Source of the DNA: an uncultured Clostridia bacterium
GTDB taxonomy: Bacteria; Bacillota; Clostridia; TANB77; CAG-508
NCBI GenBank assembly: GCA_934162535.1
Contig: CAKPJC010000008.1
Span: 20,370 to 84,369, forward strand
Length of the DNA stretch: 64,000 nucleotides
Direction of reading: 5' to 3'
In this document: positions 9,669 through 19,158 of the stretch, one piece after another
Numbering within the stretch: position 1 is the stretch's first letter
How the letters are laid out: the number at the start of each line of letters is the position of its first letter
The notes under the pieces: model-generated
Told to the model about the DNA's origin: nothing
What the model saw: only the letters and a program-made list of their open reading frames with translations
Databases searched by the model: none
Made by a program: the position numbers and the translations under genes

Positions 9669-10442
9669 ATGGCAGTAGTTGCAATGAAACAATTACTAGA
9701 AGCAGGTGTTCACTTTGGACATCAAACAAGAAGATGGGATCCAAGAATGGCAGAATACATATTCCAAGCTAGAAATGGTATTCATATCATCGACTTACAA
9801 AAAGCTTCAAAGAAAATTGATGAAGCATATGAATTCATCAAAGAACAAGTAGAAGAAGGAAAAACAGTTCTATTTGTAGGAACAAAAAAACAAGCTCAAG
9901 AATGCATGAAAGATGCAGCAATAAAGAGTGGAATGTACTATATTGATCAAAGATGGTTAGGAGGAATGTTAACAAACTTTGATACAATCCAAAAAAGAAT
10001 TAAAAGACTAAAAGATCTTGAAACAATGGAACAAGACGGTACATTTGATGTATTACCTAAAAAAGAAGTAATAATATTAAAGAAAGAAATGGAAAAACTA
10101 GAAAAAAACCTTGGAGGAATAAAAGATATGGACAAACTTCCAGGCGTAATATTCCTAGTAGACCCTAAAAAAGAAAGAATAGCAATATTAGAAGCTAAAA
10201 AATTAAACATACCAGTAGTAGGTATAGTAGATACAAACTGCAATCCAGAAGAATTAGATTACCCAATTCCAGGAAATGATGATGCAATAAGAGCAGTAAA
10301 ATTAATAGCAGATGTTATGGCAAATGCTATAATAGAAGGAAAACAAGGGGAAAGCCTTGAACCAGCTGAAGAACAAAACATAGAAGAAGAAGCAGAAACA
10401 ATGGAACAAGTAGTTAGCGAATCTGACGAAAAAGCAGAATAA
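9669..10442 (+). CDS. rpsB: 30S ribosomal protein S2
   Basis: This 257-residue protein has the S2 signatures [28 protein letters not shown] and [12 protein letters not shown]. It binds 16S rRNA on the small-subunit body and recruits S1-type functions. The acidic C-terminal tail (Glu-rich from about 235) is usual for Firmicutes. ATG 9669 is chosen because GGGAGG lies eight bases upstream; the in-frame ATG at 9636 has no ribosome binding site. It is followed by a hairpin attenuator and tsf, the conserved rpsB-tsf pair. Confidence 0.97.
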   Translation: MAVVAMKQLLEAGVHFGHQTRRWDPRMAEYIFQARNGIHIIDLQKASKKIDEAYEFIKEQVEEGKTVLFVGTKKQAQECMKDAAIKSGMYYIDQRWLGGMLTNFDTIQKRIKRLKDLETMEQDGTFDVLPKKEVIILKKEMEKLEKNLGGIKDMDKLPGVIFLVDPKKERIAILEAKKLNIPVVGIVDTNCNPEELDYPIPGNDDAIRAVKLIADVMANAIIEGKQGESLEPAEEQNIEEEAETMEQVVSESDEKAE

Positions 10443-10450
10443 TAAAAAAC

Positions 10451-10480
10451 AAAGAGTAGGGCTTACTGCTCTACTCTTTT
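10451..10480 (+). terminator. attenuating hairpin between rpsB and tsf
   Basis: AAAGAGTAG (10451-10459) and CTACTCTTT (10471-10479) form a perfect 9-bp stem followed by a short T run. It probably reduces read-through from rpsB into tsf. Confidence 0.7.
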
Positions 10481-10502
10481 AAAAATAAAGGAGGAAAATA
10501 AA

Positions 10503-11375
10503 ATGATTACAGCTTCATTAGTAAAAGAACTAAGAGAAAAAACAGGAGCAGGAATGATGGACTGCAAAAAAGTATTAACAGAAACAGATGGAGACCTAGA
10601 AAAAGCAGCAGAACTATTAAGAGAAAGAGGAATAGCAAAAGCAGCTAAAAAATCTGGAAGAATTGCAGCAGAAGGATTAGTTGAAGCATATGTTTCAGAA
10701 GATGGAAAAGTTGGAGCAGTAGTAGAGGTTAATGCAGAAACAGACTTTGTTGCAAAAAATGAAGAATTCAAAAAATTTGTAATGGATGTTGCAAAACAAG
10801 TAGTAGAAAACAATCCAAAAACTGTAGAAGATTTATTAGCAGAACCTTCAATAGCTGAAAGTGGAAAAACAGTAAATGAAGTATTAGTTGAAAAAATAGC
10901 AACAATTGGAGAAAACATGTCAATAAGAAGATTTGCTAGATTTGAAACAGACGGACTAGTAGAAAAATACATACATGGAGATGGAAAAATAGCAGTATTA
11001 GTAAACATGAAAAATGGAAGCAAAGAATTAGCTAAAGACATCTGTATGCAAATAGCAGCTGCAAGACCTGAATATGTAAATAGGGAAGAAGTCCCAGCTG
11101 ATAGAATAGAAAAAGAAAAAGAAATATTAAAACAACAAACAATAAATGAAGGAAAGCCAGAAGCTATAGCAGAAAAAGTAGTTATGGGAAGAATAAACAA
11201 ATTCTATGAAGAAATATGTTTAGTAGATCAAGAATTTGTAAAAGATCCAAGCCAAAAAGTATCACAAGTACTAAAAGATGCAACAGTTGTGGAATTTGCA
11301 AGATTTGAAAAGGGTGAAGGAATCGAGAAAAAAGAAGAGAACTTTGCTGAAGAAGTTATGAAACAATTACAATAA
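10503..11375 (+). CDS. tsf: translation elongation factor Ts
   Basis: This 290-residue protein is the guanine nucleotide exchange factor for EF-Tu. The N-terminal UBA-like domain has LREKTGAGMMDCKKVL (residues about 9-24). The core carries EVNAETDFVAKNEEF, the conserved EF-Tu contact TDFV. The RBS AGGAGG lies before ATG 10503. It is co-transcribed with rpsB through a hairpin and has its own terminator at 11382-11420. Confidence 0.97.
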   Translation: MITASLVKELREKTGAGMMDCKKVLTETDGDLEKAAELLRERGIAKAAKKSGRIAAEGLVEAYVSEDGKVGAVVEVNAETDFVAKNEEFKKFVMDVAKQVVENNPKTVEDLLAEPSIAESGKTVNEVLVEKIATIGENMSIRRFARFETDGLVEKYIHGDGKIAVLVNMKNGSKELAKDICMQIAAARPEYVNREEVPADRIEKEKEILKQQTINEGKPEAIAEKVVMGRINKFYEEICLVDQEFVKDPSQKVSQVLKDATVVEFARFEKGEGIEKKEENFAEEVMKQLQ

Positions 11376-11381
11376 AAGTAT

Positions 11382-11420
11382 AAAAAGAGAGAATTAGAAA
11401 TTAAACTAGTTCTCTTTTTA
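11382..11420 (+). terminator. terminator of rpsB-tsf
   Basis: AAAAAGAGAGAA (11382-11393) pairs with TTCTCTTTTT (11410-11419); a U-rich run follows. The next 200 bases (11421-11622) hold no gene and only weak promoter-like sequence before the exonuclease gene. Confidence 0.75.
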
Positions 11421-11622
11421 TATAATAGGAAAGTATTACTTCCACATTATATAAAAAGCTTCAATTGTTTGCCCTTTGAGATTTTCTCATATTAGCTGTA
11501 AACTCAAATTAGGCGAGAACAAATCAAACAAAAATTTTCGGTTTTTCTTATTTGTTTCTGCAAAATAGCTTTCTTTTTGAAATTATGTATGCTATAATAT
11601 CATGGGAATGAGGTGCAAAAAA

Positions 11623-12378
11623 ATGAAATTAATATCATGGAATGTAAACGGAATAAGAGCATGTTTGACAAAAGGATTTTCAGACTTTTTTAAACAAGCA
11701 GACGCAGACGTATTTTGCCTACAGGAAACAAAATGTCAACAAGGACAAGTGGAACTTGAATTTGAAGGATACAAAAGTTATTGGAATAGTGCAGAAAAAA
11801 AAGGATATTCAGGCACAGCAATATTTACAAGAAAAAAACCAATAAATGTAATATATGGGATAGGCAAAGAGGAACATGATAAAGAAGGAAGAGTAATAAC
11901 ACTTGAATTTGAAAACTATTATATAGTAACGATATATACACCAAACTCTAAAAAAGAATTAGAAAGATTAGCATATAGAATGGAATGGGAAGATGAAATA
12001 AGAAAATATTTGTTACATCTTAATGAAAAAAAGCCTGTAATAATGTGTGGAGACCTAAATGTTGCACACAAAGAGATAGACTTAAAAAATCCAAAAACAA
12101 ATAGAAGAAATGCGGGATTTACTGATGAAGAGAGAAACAAAATGACAGAACTACTAAATGCAGGATTTACAGATACATTTAGATATGTATACCCAGAAAA
12201 AACGGAAAGTTACACATGGTGGTCATATATAGGACAAGCTAGGACGAGAAATGCAGGATGGAGAATAGACTATTTTATAACATCAAAGCAAATAGAAAAG
12301 AAAATAAAAGATGCGATAATCTATTCGGAAATATATGGAAGCGACCATTGTCCAGTGGGGTTAGAAATAGAAATATAG
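11623..12378 (+). CDS. xth: exodeoxyribonuclease III (AP endonuclease, Xth/ExoA family)
   Basis: This 251-residue protein has the family motifs in order: SWNVNGIRA at the start, LQETK with the metal-binding Glu, CGDLNVAHKEIDL with the catalytic Asp/Asn, TWWSY, RNAGWRIDYF, and GSDHCPVGLEI ending with the catalytic Asp-His. It cleaves DNA at abasic sites and removes 3' blocking groups in base excision repair. ATG 11623 is chosen because AGGTG lies 8 bases upstream; the ATG at 11602 has no RBS. The AI-2E-type gene begins 10 bases later. Confidence 0.95.
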   Translation: MKLISWNVNGIRACLTKGFSDFFKQADADVFCLQETKCQQGQVELEFEGYKSYWNSAEKKGYSGTAIFTRKKPINVIYGIGKEEHDKEGRVITLEFENYYIVTIYTPNSKKELERLAYRMEWEDEIRKYLLHLNEKKPVIMCGDLNVAHKEIDLKNPKTNRRNAGFTDEERNKMTELLNAGFTDTFRYVYPEKTESYTWWSYIGQARTRNAGWRIDYFITSKQIEKKIKDAIIYSEIYGSDHCPVGLEIEI

Positions 12379-12388
12379 GAGGAAAAAA

Positions 12389-13552
12389 ATGAAAGAATTA
12401 AGAAAGAACTTTTCAAAATGGATGTATTGGTTTATATTAGCAGTTGCTATAATAATTGTATACAAATTTTTTGATAACTTTACTGCTATAGGAGAAGCGA
12501 TAGGTAAATTCTTTGATGTAATTGAGCCATTCTTACTAGGAATATTAATAGCATATTTATTATATATACCAGCATCAAGAATAGAAAAAAGAATAGAAAA
12601 ATCTAAATCAAAATTCATAAAAAACAAAGCAAGAGGGTTGAGCGTCTTAGTTACGTTTGTACTTGCAGTTGTTCTTATATTAATACTTGTAAATTGCATA
12701 TTACCAATTGTAACAGAAAGTATTATGGAATTAATGAACAATTTCCAGATGTATTGGAATACAGCGGTAAATAAATTAAGTTCACTACCAGAAGATTCTA
12801 TATTAAAAAATGACAAGGTAACAGAAGCAATACAAAGCCTTGGAAATGGACTTCAAGAAATAGATTTCAAACAATATGTTAATCCAGAAAGATTAACAAC
12901 TTATGTGAAAAGTGTGCTAGGAGTTGCAACAGGAATATTTGATATGTTTGTAACAATTATAGTATCAATTTATATATTACTAGAAAGAGCACACATAATA
13001 AGATTTTTCAAAAAACTTGGATATGCAATATTTGATAAAAAAGTATGCCAAAAGGTTGCAGAATATTTTAATAGTACAAATAAAATATTTTTCAAATTTA
13101 TAAGTAGTCAATTGCTAGATGCAGTTATAGTTGGTATATTAGTAACAATTGCTATGTCTATAATCGGAGTAAGATATGCTATTTTACTTGGATTTATGAT
13201 AGGACTATTTAATGTTATTCCATATTTTGGAGCAATTGTAGCAGTTGCAATAAGTATATTAATCACACTTATAACAGGTGGAATATCACAAACAATAATA
13301 ATGGCTATTGCGGTAATTATTTTACAACAAATAGACTCAAACATAATAAACCCAAAAATAATAGGAAATTCATTAGAAATGAGTCCACTACTAGTAATAT
13401 TTTCAGTAACAGTGGGTGGGGCATATTTTGGAGTATTAGGAATGTTCCTTGCAGTTCCAGTAGCGGCTGTATTGAAAATATTAATAAATGATTACATAGA
13501 TTATAAAAATTCAAAAAAGGAAAAAATTGAAAAAATATTCAAAAGCTATTGA
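12389..13552 (+). CDS. AI-2E family transporter (YtvI/PerM type)
   Basis: This 387-residue protein has about eight hydrophobic segments: pairs near the N-terminus (about 11-30 and 45-70), then central and C-terminal clusters. The family signature GLFNVIPYFGAIVA followed by the QQIDSNIINPKIIGNSLEMSPL loop is clear. Members were named for autoinducer-2 export but include sodium/proton antiporters and exporters of unknown substrate, so the substrate is not assigned. RBS AGGAGG. It is in an operon with xth and ends at a strong terminator. Confidence 0.9.
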   Translation: MKELRKNFSKWMYWFILAVAIIIVYKFFDNFTAIGEAIGKFFDVIEPFLLGILIAYLLYIPASRIEKRIEKSKSKFIKNKARGLSVLVTFVLAVVLILILVNCILPIVTESIMELMNNFQMYWNTAVNKLSSLPEDSILKNDKVTEAIQSLGNGLQEIDFKQYVNPERLTTYVKSVLGVATGIFDMFVTIIVSIYILLERAHIIRFFKKLGYAIFDKKVCQKVAEYFNSTNKIFFKFISSQLLDAVIVGILVTIAMSIIGVRYAILLGFMIGLFNVIPYFGAIVAVAISILITLITGGISQTIIMAIAVIILQQIDSNIINPKIIGNSLEMSPLLVIFSVTVGGAYFGVLGMFLAVPVAAVLKILINDYIDYKNSKKEKIEKIFKSY

Positions 13553-13577
13553 AAAAGAAGTAAATAAATGGTAGTAT

Positions 13578-13613
13578 ATTCTCATACTGTTTTTACGGTA
13601 TGAGAATAATTTT
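13578..13613 (+). terminator. terminator after AI-2E transporter gene
   Basis: ATTCTCATAC (13578-13587) and GTATGAGAAT (13598-13607) form a perfect 10-bp stem followed by AATTTTAT. Confidence 0.8.
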
Positions 13614-13773
13614 ATGTCTAAAACTATTTACAAAAATTGAAAAATTAAATTCAATGAATTAAAATCTAATAAAGTCAAATAATATATATATAATGTTAAA
13701 TGTGTATATATGCGAGTATATTTACTAAAGAGAAATAGGAGCAGAAAATGTTAAGATGAGAGGAAAGATTATT

Positions 13774-14061
13774 ATGGAAAGTCAAATGACACAAAAAATT
13801 GAACAATTTTTTACCAATGCAAGGAAAAAATATGTAAGAATTAATCAAACAGGATTCATAATGAGTCAAAATTTTATAAACATGCCGATATGCATAATTC
13901 ATGATGATATATTGAATTTAAGAGACGAAAAAAGACATGAGTTTATATCTATAAATTTGAACCAAGTGTATAAATTAGAAATAAGGAGAAATAAACTAAT
14001 TCTATTTTTAGATAATGATATTGAATTAAAAATAGAGATGATTGATAAAATTCATCTCTAA
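13774..14061 (+). CDS. small hypothetical protein
   Basis: This 95-residue protein ends in alternating hydrophobic and charged residues (VYKLEIRRNKLILFLDNDIELK), suggesting a small beta-barrel, but I do not recognise the family. An RBS-like AGAGGAAAG lies eight bases before ATG 13774, so this start is preferred to ATG 13756, which lacks a well-placed site. It stands alone between a terminator and a convergent small DNA-binding gene. Confidence 0.65.
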   Translation: MESQMTQKIEQFFTNARKKYVRINQTGFIMSQNFINMPICIIHDDILNLRDEKRHEFISINLNQVYKLEIRRNKLILFLDNDIELKIEMIDKIHL

Positions 14062-14075
14062 TATTATTAAAAAGC

Positions 14076-14276
14076 TTAGTTTCTTAATTTATCCAACGTT
14101 GATGCATCTAGTTCATCTAAATTATCTAAACTAAATTCTAATAATGAAATAATAGTCTTATTAAAGGATAAATTTTTTATATTTGCTAAGTTTTGTATAT
14201 CTTCAACAATGTTTTCTGGTAAACGAAGTGTTTTACTAACACCACTGTGGTTCTCTGGTATTTTTAACTTATTCAT
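14076..14276 (-). CDS. ribbon-helix-helix (CopG/Arc-like) DNA-binding protein
   Basis: This 66-residue protein has the beta-strand plus two-helix RHH pattern: SKTLRLPENIVEDIQNLA, then a helix with NLSFNKTIISLLEFSLDNL. The class comprises dimeric repressors, often autoregulated antitoxins. A strong AAGGAGG precedes the ATG. No toxin-like gene is adjacent: its downstream neighbour is the convergent hypothetical gene, and upstream is an export-protein gene on the same strand. It may therefore be an orphan regulator. Confidence 0.75.
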   Translation of the reverse strand: MNKLKIPENHSGVSKTLRLPENIVEDIQNLANIKNLSFNKTIISLLEFSLDNLDELDASTLDKLRN

Positions 14277-14321
14277 GTAATGCCTCCTTATGCAATCATT
14301 TTATAATAGAAAACAAAATAA

Positions 14322-14347
14322 ATATGCACCCATTTTGAGGTGCATAT
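14322..14347 (-). terminator. terminator of the COG2426 gene
   Basis: ATATGCACC (14322-14330) and GGTGCATAT (14339-14347) form a perfect 9-bp stem. On the minus strand it is followed by TTATTTTG. It separates the COG2426 gene from the RHH gene. Confidence 0.7.
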
Positions 14348-14372
14348 GTTTATTATAATGCATAAGGATTAA

Positions 14373-14936
14373 TTATCCTTTTGTTTTTTTCTTTTTGAAT
14401 ATCGAAAATAATATAATTGCTAATAATACAACAATTATTGCAATAACTCCAGTCCAACCTAGTGTAGAAACAAGTTTACTTCCTAATGACATTATTATTC
14501 CTGCTAGTACAACTCCAAGTGCTACAGCCGTAATACTTGTTTTGAATCCAAGGTTTAAAATACTAGCAACGAGAGTTCCTGTCCATGCACCAGTACCAGG
14601 TAATGGAATGCCTACAAATAATAGTAATGCCCAAAATGTACCTTTTGTTCCAGCAGATTCTTTTAATTTATTTCCACCTTTTTCACCTTTTTCTAAACAC
14701 CATGTAAAGAATTTTTTTGTATATTTTTTATCTTTTCCCCATTCAAGTACCTTTCTTGCAAACAGATAGATTATTGGAACAGGTAACATATTTCCTATTA
14801 TTGCTATTGGATAATATAAAAATATATCTAAGCCTAGCCCTTCTGCAATAGGAATCGCACCTCTTAATTCTATTATAGGTACCATAGACACTACAAAAAC
14901 TATTAGATATTTTATGATTAATGGTAATCCTGCCAT
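14373..14936 (-). CDS. small multidrug export family protein (COG2426)
   Basis: This 187-residue membrane protein has about four or five helices. It shows the family signature VPIIELRGAIPIAEGLG at residues about 19-35, and GIPLPGTGAWTGT in the middle, a pattern shared with DedA-like re-entrant transporters. It ends in a Lys-rich cytoplasmic tail. The export label is historic and the substrate is unknown. A promoter (14965-14992) and AGGAGG precede the start. It is divergent from rpoB. Confidence 0.85.
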   Translation of the reverse strand: MAGLPLIIKYLIVFVVSMVPIIELRGAIPIAEGLGLDIFLYYPIAIIGNMLPVPIIYLFARKVLEWGKDKKYTKKFFTWCLEKGEKGGNKLKESAGTKGTFWALLLFVGIPLPGTGAWTGTLVASILNLGFKTSITAVALGVVLAGIIMSLGSKLVSTLGWTGVIAIIVVLLAIILFSIFKKKKTKG

Positions 14937-14964
14937 AAATGACCTCCTAAATTTAACTTATATT

Positions 14965-14992
14965 ATTTTACTATAAAGTATAGAAAAGTCAA
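14965..14992 (-). promoter_or_regulatory. promoter of COG2426 gene
   Basis: On the minus strand: TTGACT (14987-14992), 16-base spacer, TAAAAT (14965-14970). Confidence 0.6.
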
Positions 14993-15103
14993 GGAAATAT
15001 AACTAAAAAGTTTTATTTTTAACAAAAAAGTTATTTCACATTTGAGAAATAAAATAAAAGCTAAAAATTTCTGGAAAAAGCTTCCGAAAATGCTGGAAAT
15101 CAA

Positions 15104-15133
15104 TTGACAAGCAGTGTTAAAATATGGTATAAT
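15104..15133 (+). promoter_or_regulatory. promoter of rpoB-rpoC
   Basis: TTGACA (15104-15109), an 18-base spacer and TATAAT (15128-15133), a near-consensus vegetative promoter. Transcription would start near 15140, giving a leader of about 185 bases. Confidence 0.85.
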
Positions 15134-15139
15134 ATAGGA

Positions 15140-15325
15140 TGTATATTTACGAAAAAATATTAATTCAGGAGAAATTAGAAAAATAAGAATTATATGCACG
15201 AAAATAAAGTGGAAGAAATTGTAAAGCAGACAAAATCCGAAGCCTTACGGAAGTGCATATCAAGAAGGGATTTTTCTAAAAAGTTTTTTTTACATCTGCT
15301 TAAAATATTTTAAGGAGTGATTTAT
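15140..15325 (+). promoter_or_regulatory. structured 5' leader of rpoB
   Basis: The ~185-base untranslated leader has ATATGCAC (15192-15199) pairing with GTGCATAT (15253-15260). This encloses a TCCG/CGGA mini-hairpin. A run of eight T (about 15284-15291) follows, then a perfect palindrome TTAAAATATTTTAA that runs into the AAGGAG ribosome binding site. No known riboswitch class was recognised. It may be an attenuator or autoregulatory site. Confidence 0.5.
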
Positions 15326-18300
15326 TTGAAAATCAAAGAAGTTAAATACGAAAAAGCATCACGTAAAGATTTCTCAAAGGTAGGAGACTACATAGAAATG
15401 CCAAACCTAATCAAAGTACAAAAAGACTCATATGATTGGTTCATAGAAGAAGGCTTAGGAGAAGTATTAAAAGACATATCACCAATAGTAGACTACACAG
15501 GAAATTTAGTTCTAGAATTTTTCGACTATTACATGGAAGAAAAAACAAAATACACATTAGAAGAAGCAAAAGAAAGAGACGCTACATATTCAACAAGACT
15601 ACATGTAAAAGTTAGATTAATAAACCGTGAATCAGGAGAAATAAAAGAGCAAGAAATTTATCTAGGGGACTTCCCATTAATGACAGACAGTGGAACATTC
15701 ATCATAAATGGAGCAGAAAGAGTTGTAGTAAGCCAATTAGTACGTTCACCAGGATGTTACTATGATGAAATATTTGACACAAAAACAGGAAAGAAAACAT
15801 ACACATCAACAGTAATGCCATTAAGAGGAGCATGGATAGAATACGAAACAGATGGAAATGACATGTTCTGGGTGCGTGTAGACAGAACAAGAAAAATACC
15901 CGTAACAACACTATTAAGAGCAGTAGGTCTAGTATCAGATGACCAAATAAGATCATTATTTGGAGAAGAAAACTTATTAGAAACAACAATACAAAAAGAC
16001 ACAATAAAAACAGAAAAAGAAGCATTAATAGAAATATATAAAAAGCTAAGACCAGGAGAACTACCAACAGTAGAAGCTGCGAAAGGATTATTCAATGGGT
16101 TATTCTTCGATAACAGAAGATATGACCTAGCAAAAGTGGGTAGATTCAAATTCAACCAAAAACTAGGACTAGCAAACAGAATAAAAAATCAAGTTGCATT
16201 TGAAGACATAATGGACAAAGAAACAGGAGAAGTATTTGTAGCAGCTGGAGAAGTAATAACACCAGAAGTTGCAGAAGACATACAAAATGCAGGAATAAAT
16301 ATAGTAGACATCAAACATGGAGACAAAAAAGTAAGAATAATAGGAAATGGAACAGTAAACATTCATAAAGTACTACCAAATGTGGATTTAAGCAAACTAC
16401 ATTTTAAAGAATATGTAAATTATGAAGTATTACAAAATATAATACAAAATACAAGTGAAGAAGAACTTGTAAAAACATTAAAAGAAAGATACAACGAATT
16501 AGTACCAAAACACATAACAACAGAAGATATGATAGCATCAGTAAACTATCTATTAAATGTATCACATGGACTAAACAAAAAAGATGATATAGACCATTTA
16601 GCAAACCGTAGAATAAGATGTGTTGGAGAATTATTACAAAACCAATTCAGAATTGGATTAACAAGACTAGAAAGAGTTGTTCGTGAAAGAATGACAATAC
16701 AAGACTTAGACGTAATAACACCACAAACATTAATAAACACAAAACCAATAACATCATCAATTAGAGAATTCTTTGGAAGTTCTCAATTATCGCAATTTAT
16801 GGATCAAACAAATCCACTATCAGAACTAACACATAAAAGAAGAATATCAGCATTAGGACCAGGTGGACTTTCAAGAGAAAGAGCAGGGTTTGAAGTTCGT
16901 GATATTCACTACACACACTATGGTAGATTATGTCCAATAGAATCACCAGAAGGACCAAACATAGGACTTATATCAGCACTATCATCATTTGCAAACATAA
17001 ATGAATATGGATTTATTGAAACACCATATAGAAAAATAGATCCAGAAACACATAGAGTAACAGACATAGTAGAATACATGAGTGCAGATGTTGAAGACAA
17101 CTACATAATAGCACAAGCATCAGAGCCAATGGACGAAAATGGAGAATTTATAAATGACCGTATACGTGTAAGACACAGAAATGAAATAATAGAAGTTGAC
17201 AAAGAATTAGTACAATATGTTGATGTATCACCAAAACAACTAGTATCAATAGCTGCAGCCATGATACCATTCTTAGAGCATGATGACGCAAAAAGAGCGC
17301 TAATGGGTGCAAACATGCAACGTCAAGCAGTACCATTAATGATAACAGAATCACCAATAGTAGGAACAGGTATAGAATATAGAGCAGCAAAAGACTCTGG
17401 AATATTAGTATTAGCAGAAGATGATGGATATGTAGAAAAAGTTACAGGTGACACAATAACAATGAAATACAACAATGGAAAAACAGTAGTACATAAACTA
17501 CGCAAGTTCAAAAGAACAAATGGTGGAACATGTATTAACCAAAAACCAATTGTTGTAAAAGGAGAAAAAGTAAAAAAAGGAGATGCCATTGCAGATGGAC
17601 CATCAACAAAAGATGGAGAAATGGCATTAGGTAAAAACGTATTAATAGCATTCTCTACATGGGAAGGTTATAACTACGAAGACGCTATATTATTAAATGA
17701 AAGATTAGTACAAGAAGATGTATTCACATCAATACATATAGAAGAATATGATTGTGAATGTCGTGATACGAAACTAGGTGCAGAGGAAATAACAAGGGAC
17801 ATACCAAATGTTGGAGATGACTCATTAAAAGACCTAGATGAAAACGGAATAATCAGAATAGGTGCAGAAGTTAGACCAGGAGACATATTAGTAGGTAAAG
17901 TAACACCAAAAGGTGAAACAGAGCTAACAGCAGAAGAAAGACTACTTCGTGCAATATTTGGAGAAAAAGCTAGGGAAGTAAGAGATACATCACTTCGTGT
18001 ACCACATGGAGAAGCAGGAACAATAGTAGATGTTAAAATATTTACTAGAGATAATTCAGAAGAATTAGGCCCTGGCGTGAATCAAGTAATAAGATGTTAT
18101 ATAGCAACAAAGAGAAAAATATCAGTTGGAGATAAAATGGCTGGACGTCATGGTAACAAAGGTGTAATCTCAAGGATATTACCAACAGAAGATATGCCAT
18201 TTTTACCTGATGGAACACCAATAGACATATTATTAAACCCACTAGGTGTACCTTCTCGTATGAACTTAGGCCAAGTATTAGAAGTTCACTTAGGTGGAGC

Positions 18301-19030
18301 AGCAAGAGTATTAGGATGGAAAGTCTCAACACCAGTATTTGATGGTGCATCAGAAGAAGACATAACAGAATTATTAAAACAAGCAGGAATGTCAGAAGAT
18401 GGAAAGTCTGTACTATATGATGGTAGAACGGGAGATCCATTTGATAAACCAATAACAGTCGGAGTAATGTATATGTTAAAACTACATCACTTAGTAGATG
18501 ATAAAATACATGCTCGTTCAACTGGACCATACTCATTAGTAACACAACAACCACTTGGAGGTAAAGCACAATTTGGTGGGCAACGTTTTGGAGAGATGGA
18601 AGTGTGGGCACTAGAAGCATATGGTGCAGCATACACATTACAAGAAATATTAACAGTAAAATCAGATGATGTTGTAGGACGTGTTAAGGCATATGAAGCA
18701 ATAGTAAAAGGTGAAAACATACCTGAACCAGGAGTTCCAGAAAGCTTCAAAGTACTTGTAAAAGAGCTACAAGCATTAGGACTAGATATAAAACTATTTA
18801 CGGAGAACAATGAGGAACTTGAATTAAAAGAACACATTGAAGACGGAATAGACTTTAGCGAAACTGAAGAAGGAAAAGCATTACAAAGTGGGGGAAATAT
18901 AATACTTGATGAAGATTTAGAAGACGGATATACAGAAGAAGATGAAATGCTTGAAGAAGAAAATGAAGAAATGTTTGAAGACGAATTAGATGCTGAAGAT
19001 GAATTCTTTGATGGAGAAGATGAATTATAA
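15326..19030 (+). CDS. rpoB: RNA polymerase beta subunit
   Basis: This 1234-residue protein has typical Rpb2/RpoB blocks: the rifampicin region near [20 protein letters not shown], the fork loop [27 protein letters not shown], and the C-terminal [15 protein letters not shown] and [19 protein letters not shown]. The start is assigned to TTG 15326, eight bases after AAGGAG. The C-terminal tail is strongly acidic (about the last 60 residues), as in other Firmicutes. It is normally preceded by rplJ-rplL; here these are absent and rpoB has its own promoter and leader. rpoC follows after a structured spacer. Confidence 0.97.
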   Translation: MKIKEVKYEKASRKDFSKVGDYIEMPNLIKVQKDSYDWFIEEGLGEVLKDISPIVDYTGNLVLEFFDYYMEEKTKYTLEEAKERDATYSTRLHVKVRLINRESGEIKEQEIYLGDFPLMTDSGTFIINGAERVVVSQLVRSPGCYYDEIFDTKTGKKTYTSTVMPLRGAWIEYETDGNDMFWVRVDRTRKIPVTTLLRAVGLVSDDQIRSLFGEENLLETTIQKDTIKTEKEALIEIYKKLRPGELPTVEAAKGLFNGLFFDNRRYDLAKVGRFKFNQKLGLANRIKNQVAFEDIMDKETGEVFVAAGEVITPEVAEDIQNAGINIVDIKHGDKKVRIIGNGTVNIHKVLPNVDLSKLHFKEYVNYEVLQNIIQNTSEEELVKTLKERYNELVPKHITTEDMIASVNYLLNVSHGLNKKDDIDHLANRRIRCVGELLQNQFRIGLTRLERVVRERMTIQDLDVITPQTLINTKPITSSIREFFGSSQLSQFMDQTNPLSELTHKRRISALGPGGLSRERAGFEVRDIHYTHYGRLCPIESPEGPNIGLISALSSFANINEYGFIETPYRKIDPETHRVTDIVEYMSADVEDNYIIAQASEPMDENGEFINDRIRVRHRNEIIEVDKELVQYVDVSPKQLVSIAAAMIPFLEHDDAKRALMGANMQRQAVPLMITESPIVGTGIEYRAAKDSGILVLAEDDGYVEKVTGDTITMKYNNGKTVVHKLRKFKRTNGGTCINQKPIVVKGEKVKKGDAIADGPSTKDGEMALGKNVLIAFSTWEGYNYEDAILLNERLVQEDVFTSIHIEEYDCECRDTKLGAEEITRDIPNVGDDSLKDLDENGIIRIGAEVRPGDILVGKVTPKGETELTAEERLLRAIFGEKAREVRDTSLRVPHGEAGTIVDVKIFTRDNSEELGPGVNQVIRCYIATKRKISVGDKMAGRHGNKGVISRILPTEDMPFLPDGTPIDILLNPLGVPSRMNLGQVLEVHLGGAARVLGWKVSTPVFDGASEEDITELLKQAGMSEDGKSVLYDGRTGDPFDKPITVGVMYMLKLHHLVDDKIHARSTGPYSLVTQQPLGGKAQFGGQRFGEMEVWALEAYGAAYTLQEILTVKSDDVVGRVKAYEAIVKGENIPEPGVPESFKVLVKELQALGLDIKLFTENNEELELKEHIEDGIDFSETEEGKALQSGGNIILDEDLEDGYTEEDEMLEEENEEMFEDELDAEDEFFDGEDEL

Positions 19031-19049
19031 TAAAATAAAAATTAAATAA

Positions 19050-19119
19050 ATCTCGAAAATTTTAGTGTGTTGCATAAGAGATTGCACAGCAGTGTATACA
19101 CACTAAAATGTTTCAAGAT
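19050..19119 (+). promoter_or_regulatory. long hairpin in the rpoB-rpoC spacer
   Basis: The arms at 19050-19070 and 19098-19119 pair over about 20 bp (TTTAGTGTGT / ACACACTAAA core) with one bulge and one mismatch, enclosing 27 bases. No T run follows, so it is unlikely to be a terminator. It may be an RNase processing site that sets the rpoB:rpoC ratio. Confidence 0.6.
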
Positions 19120-19158
19120 TACCCAAATTAAATTCAAGAAGGGGGACATCTAATAAAG

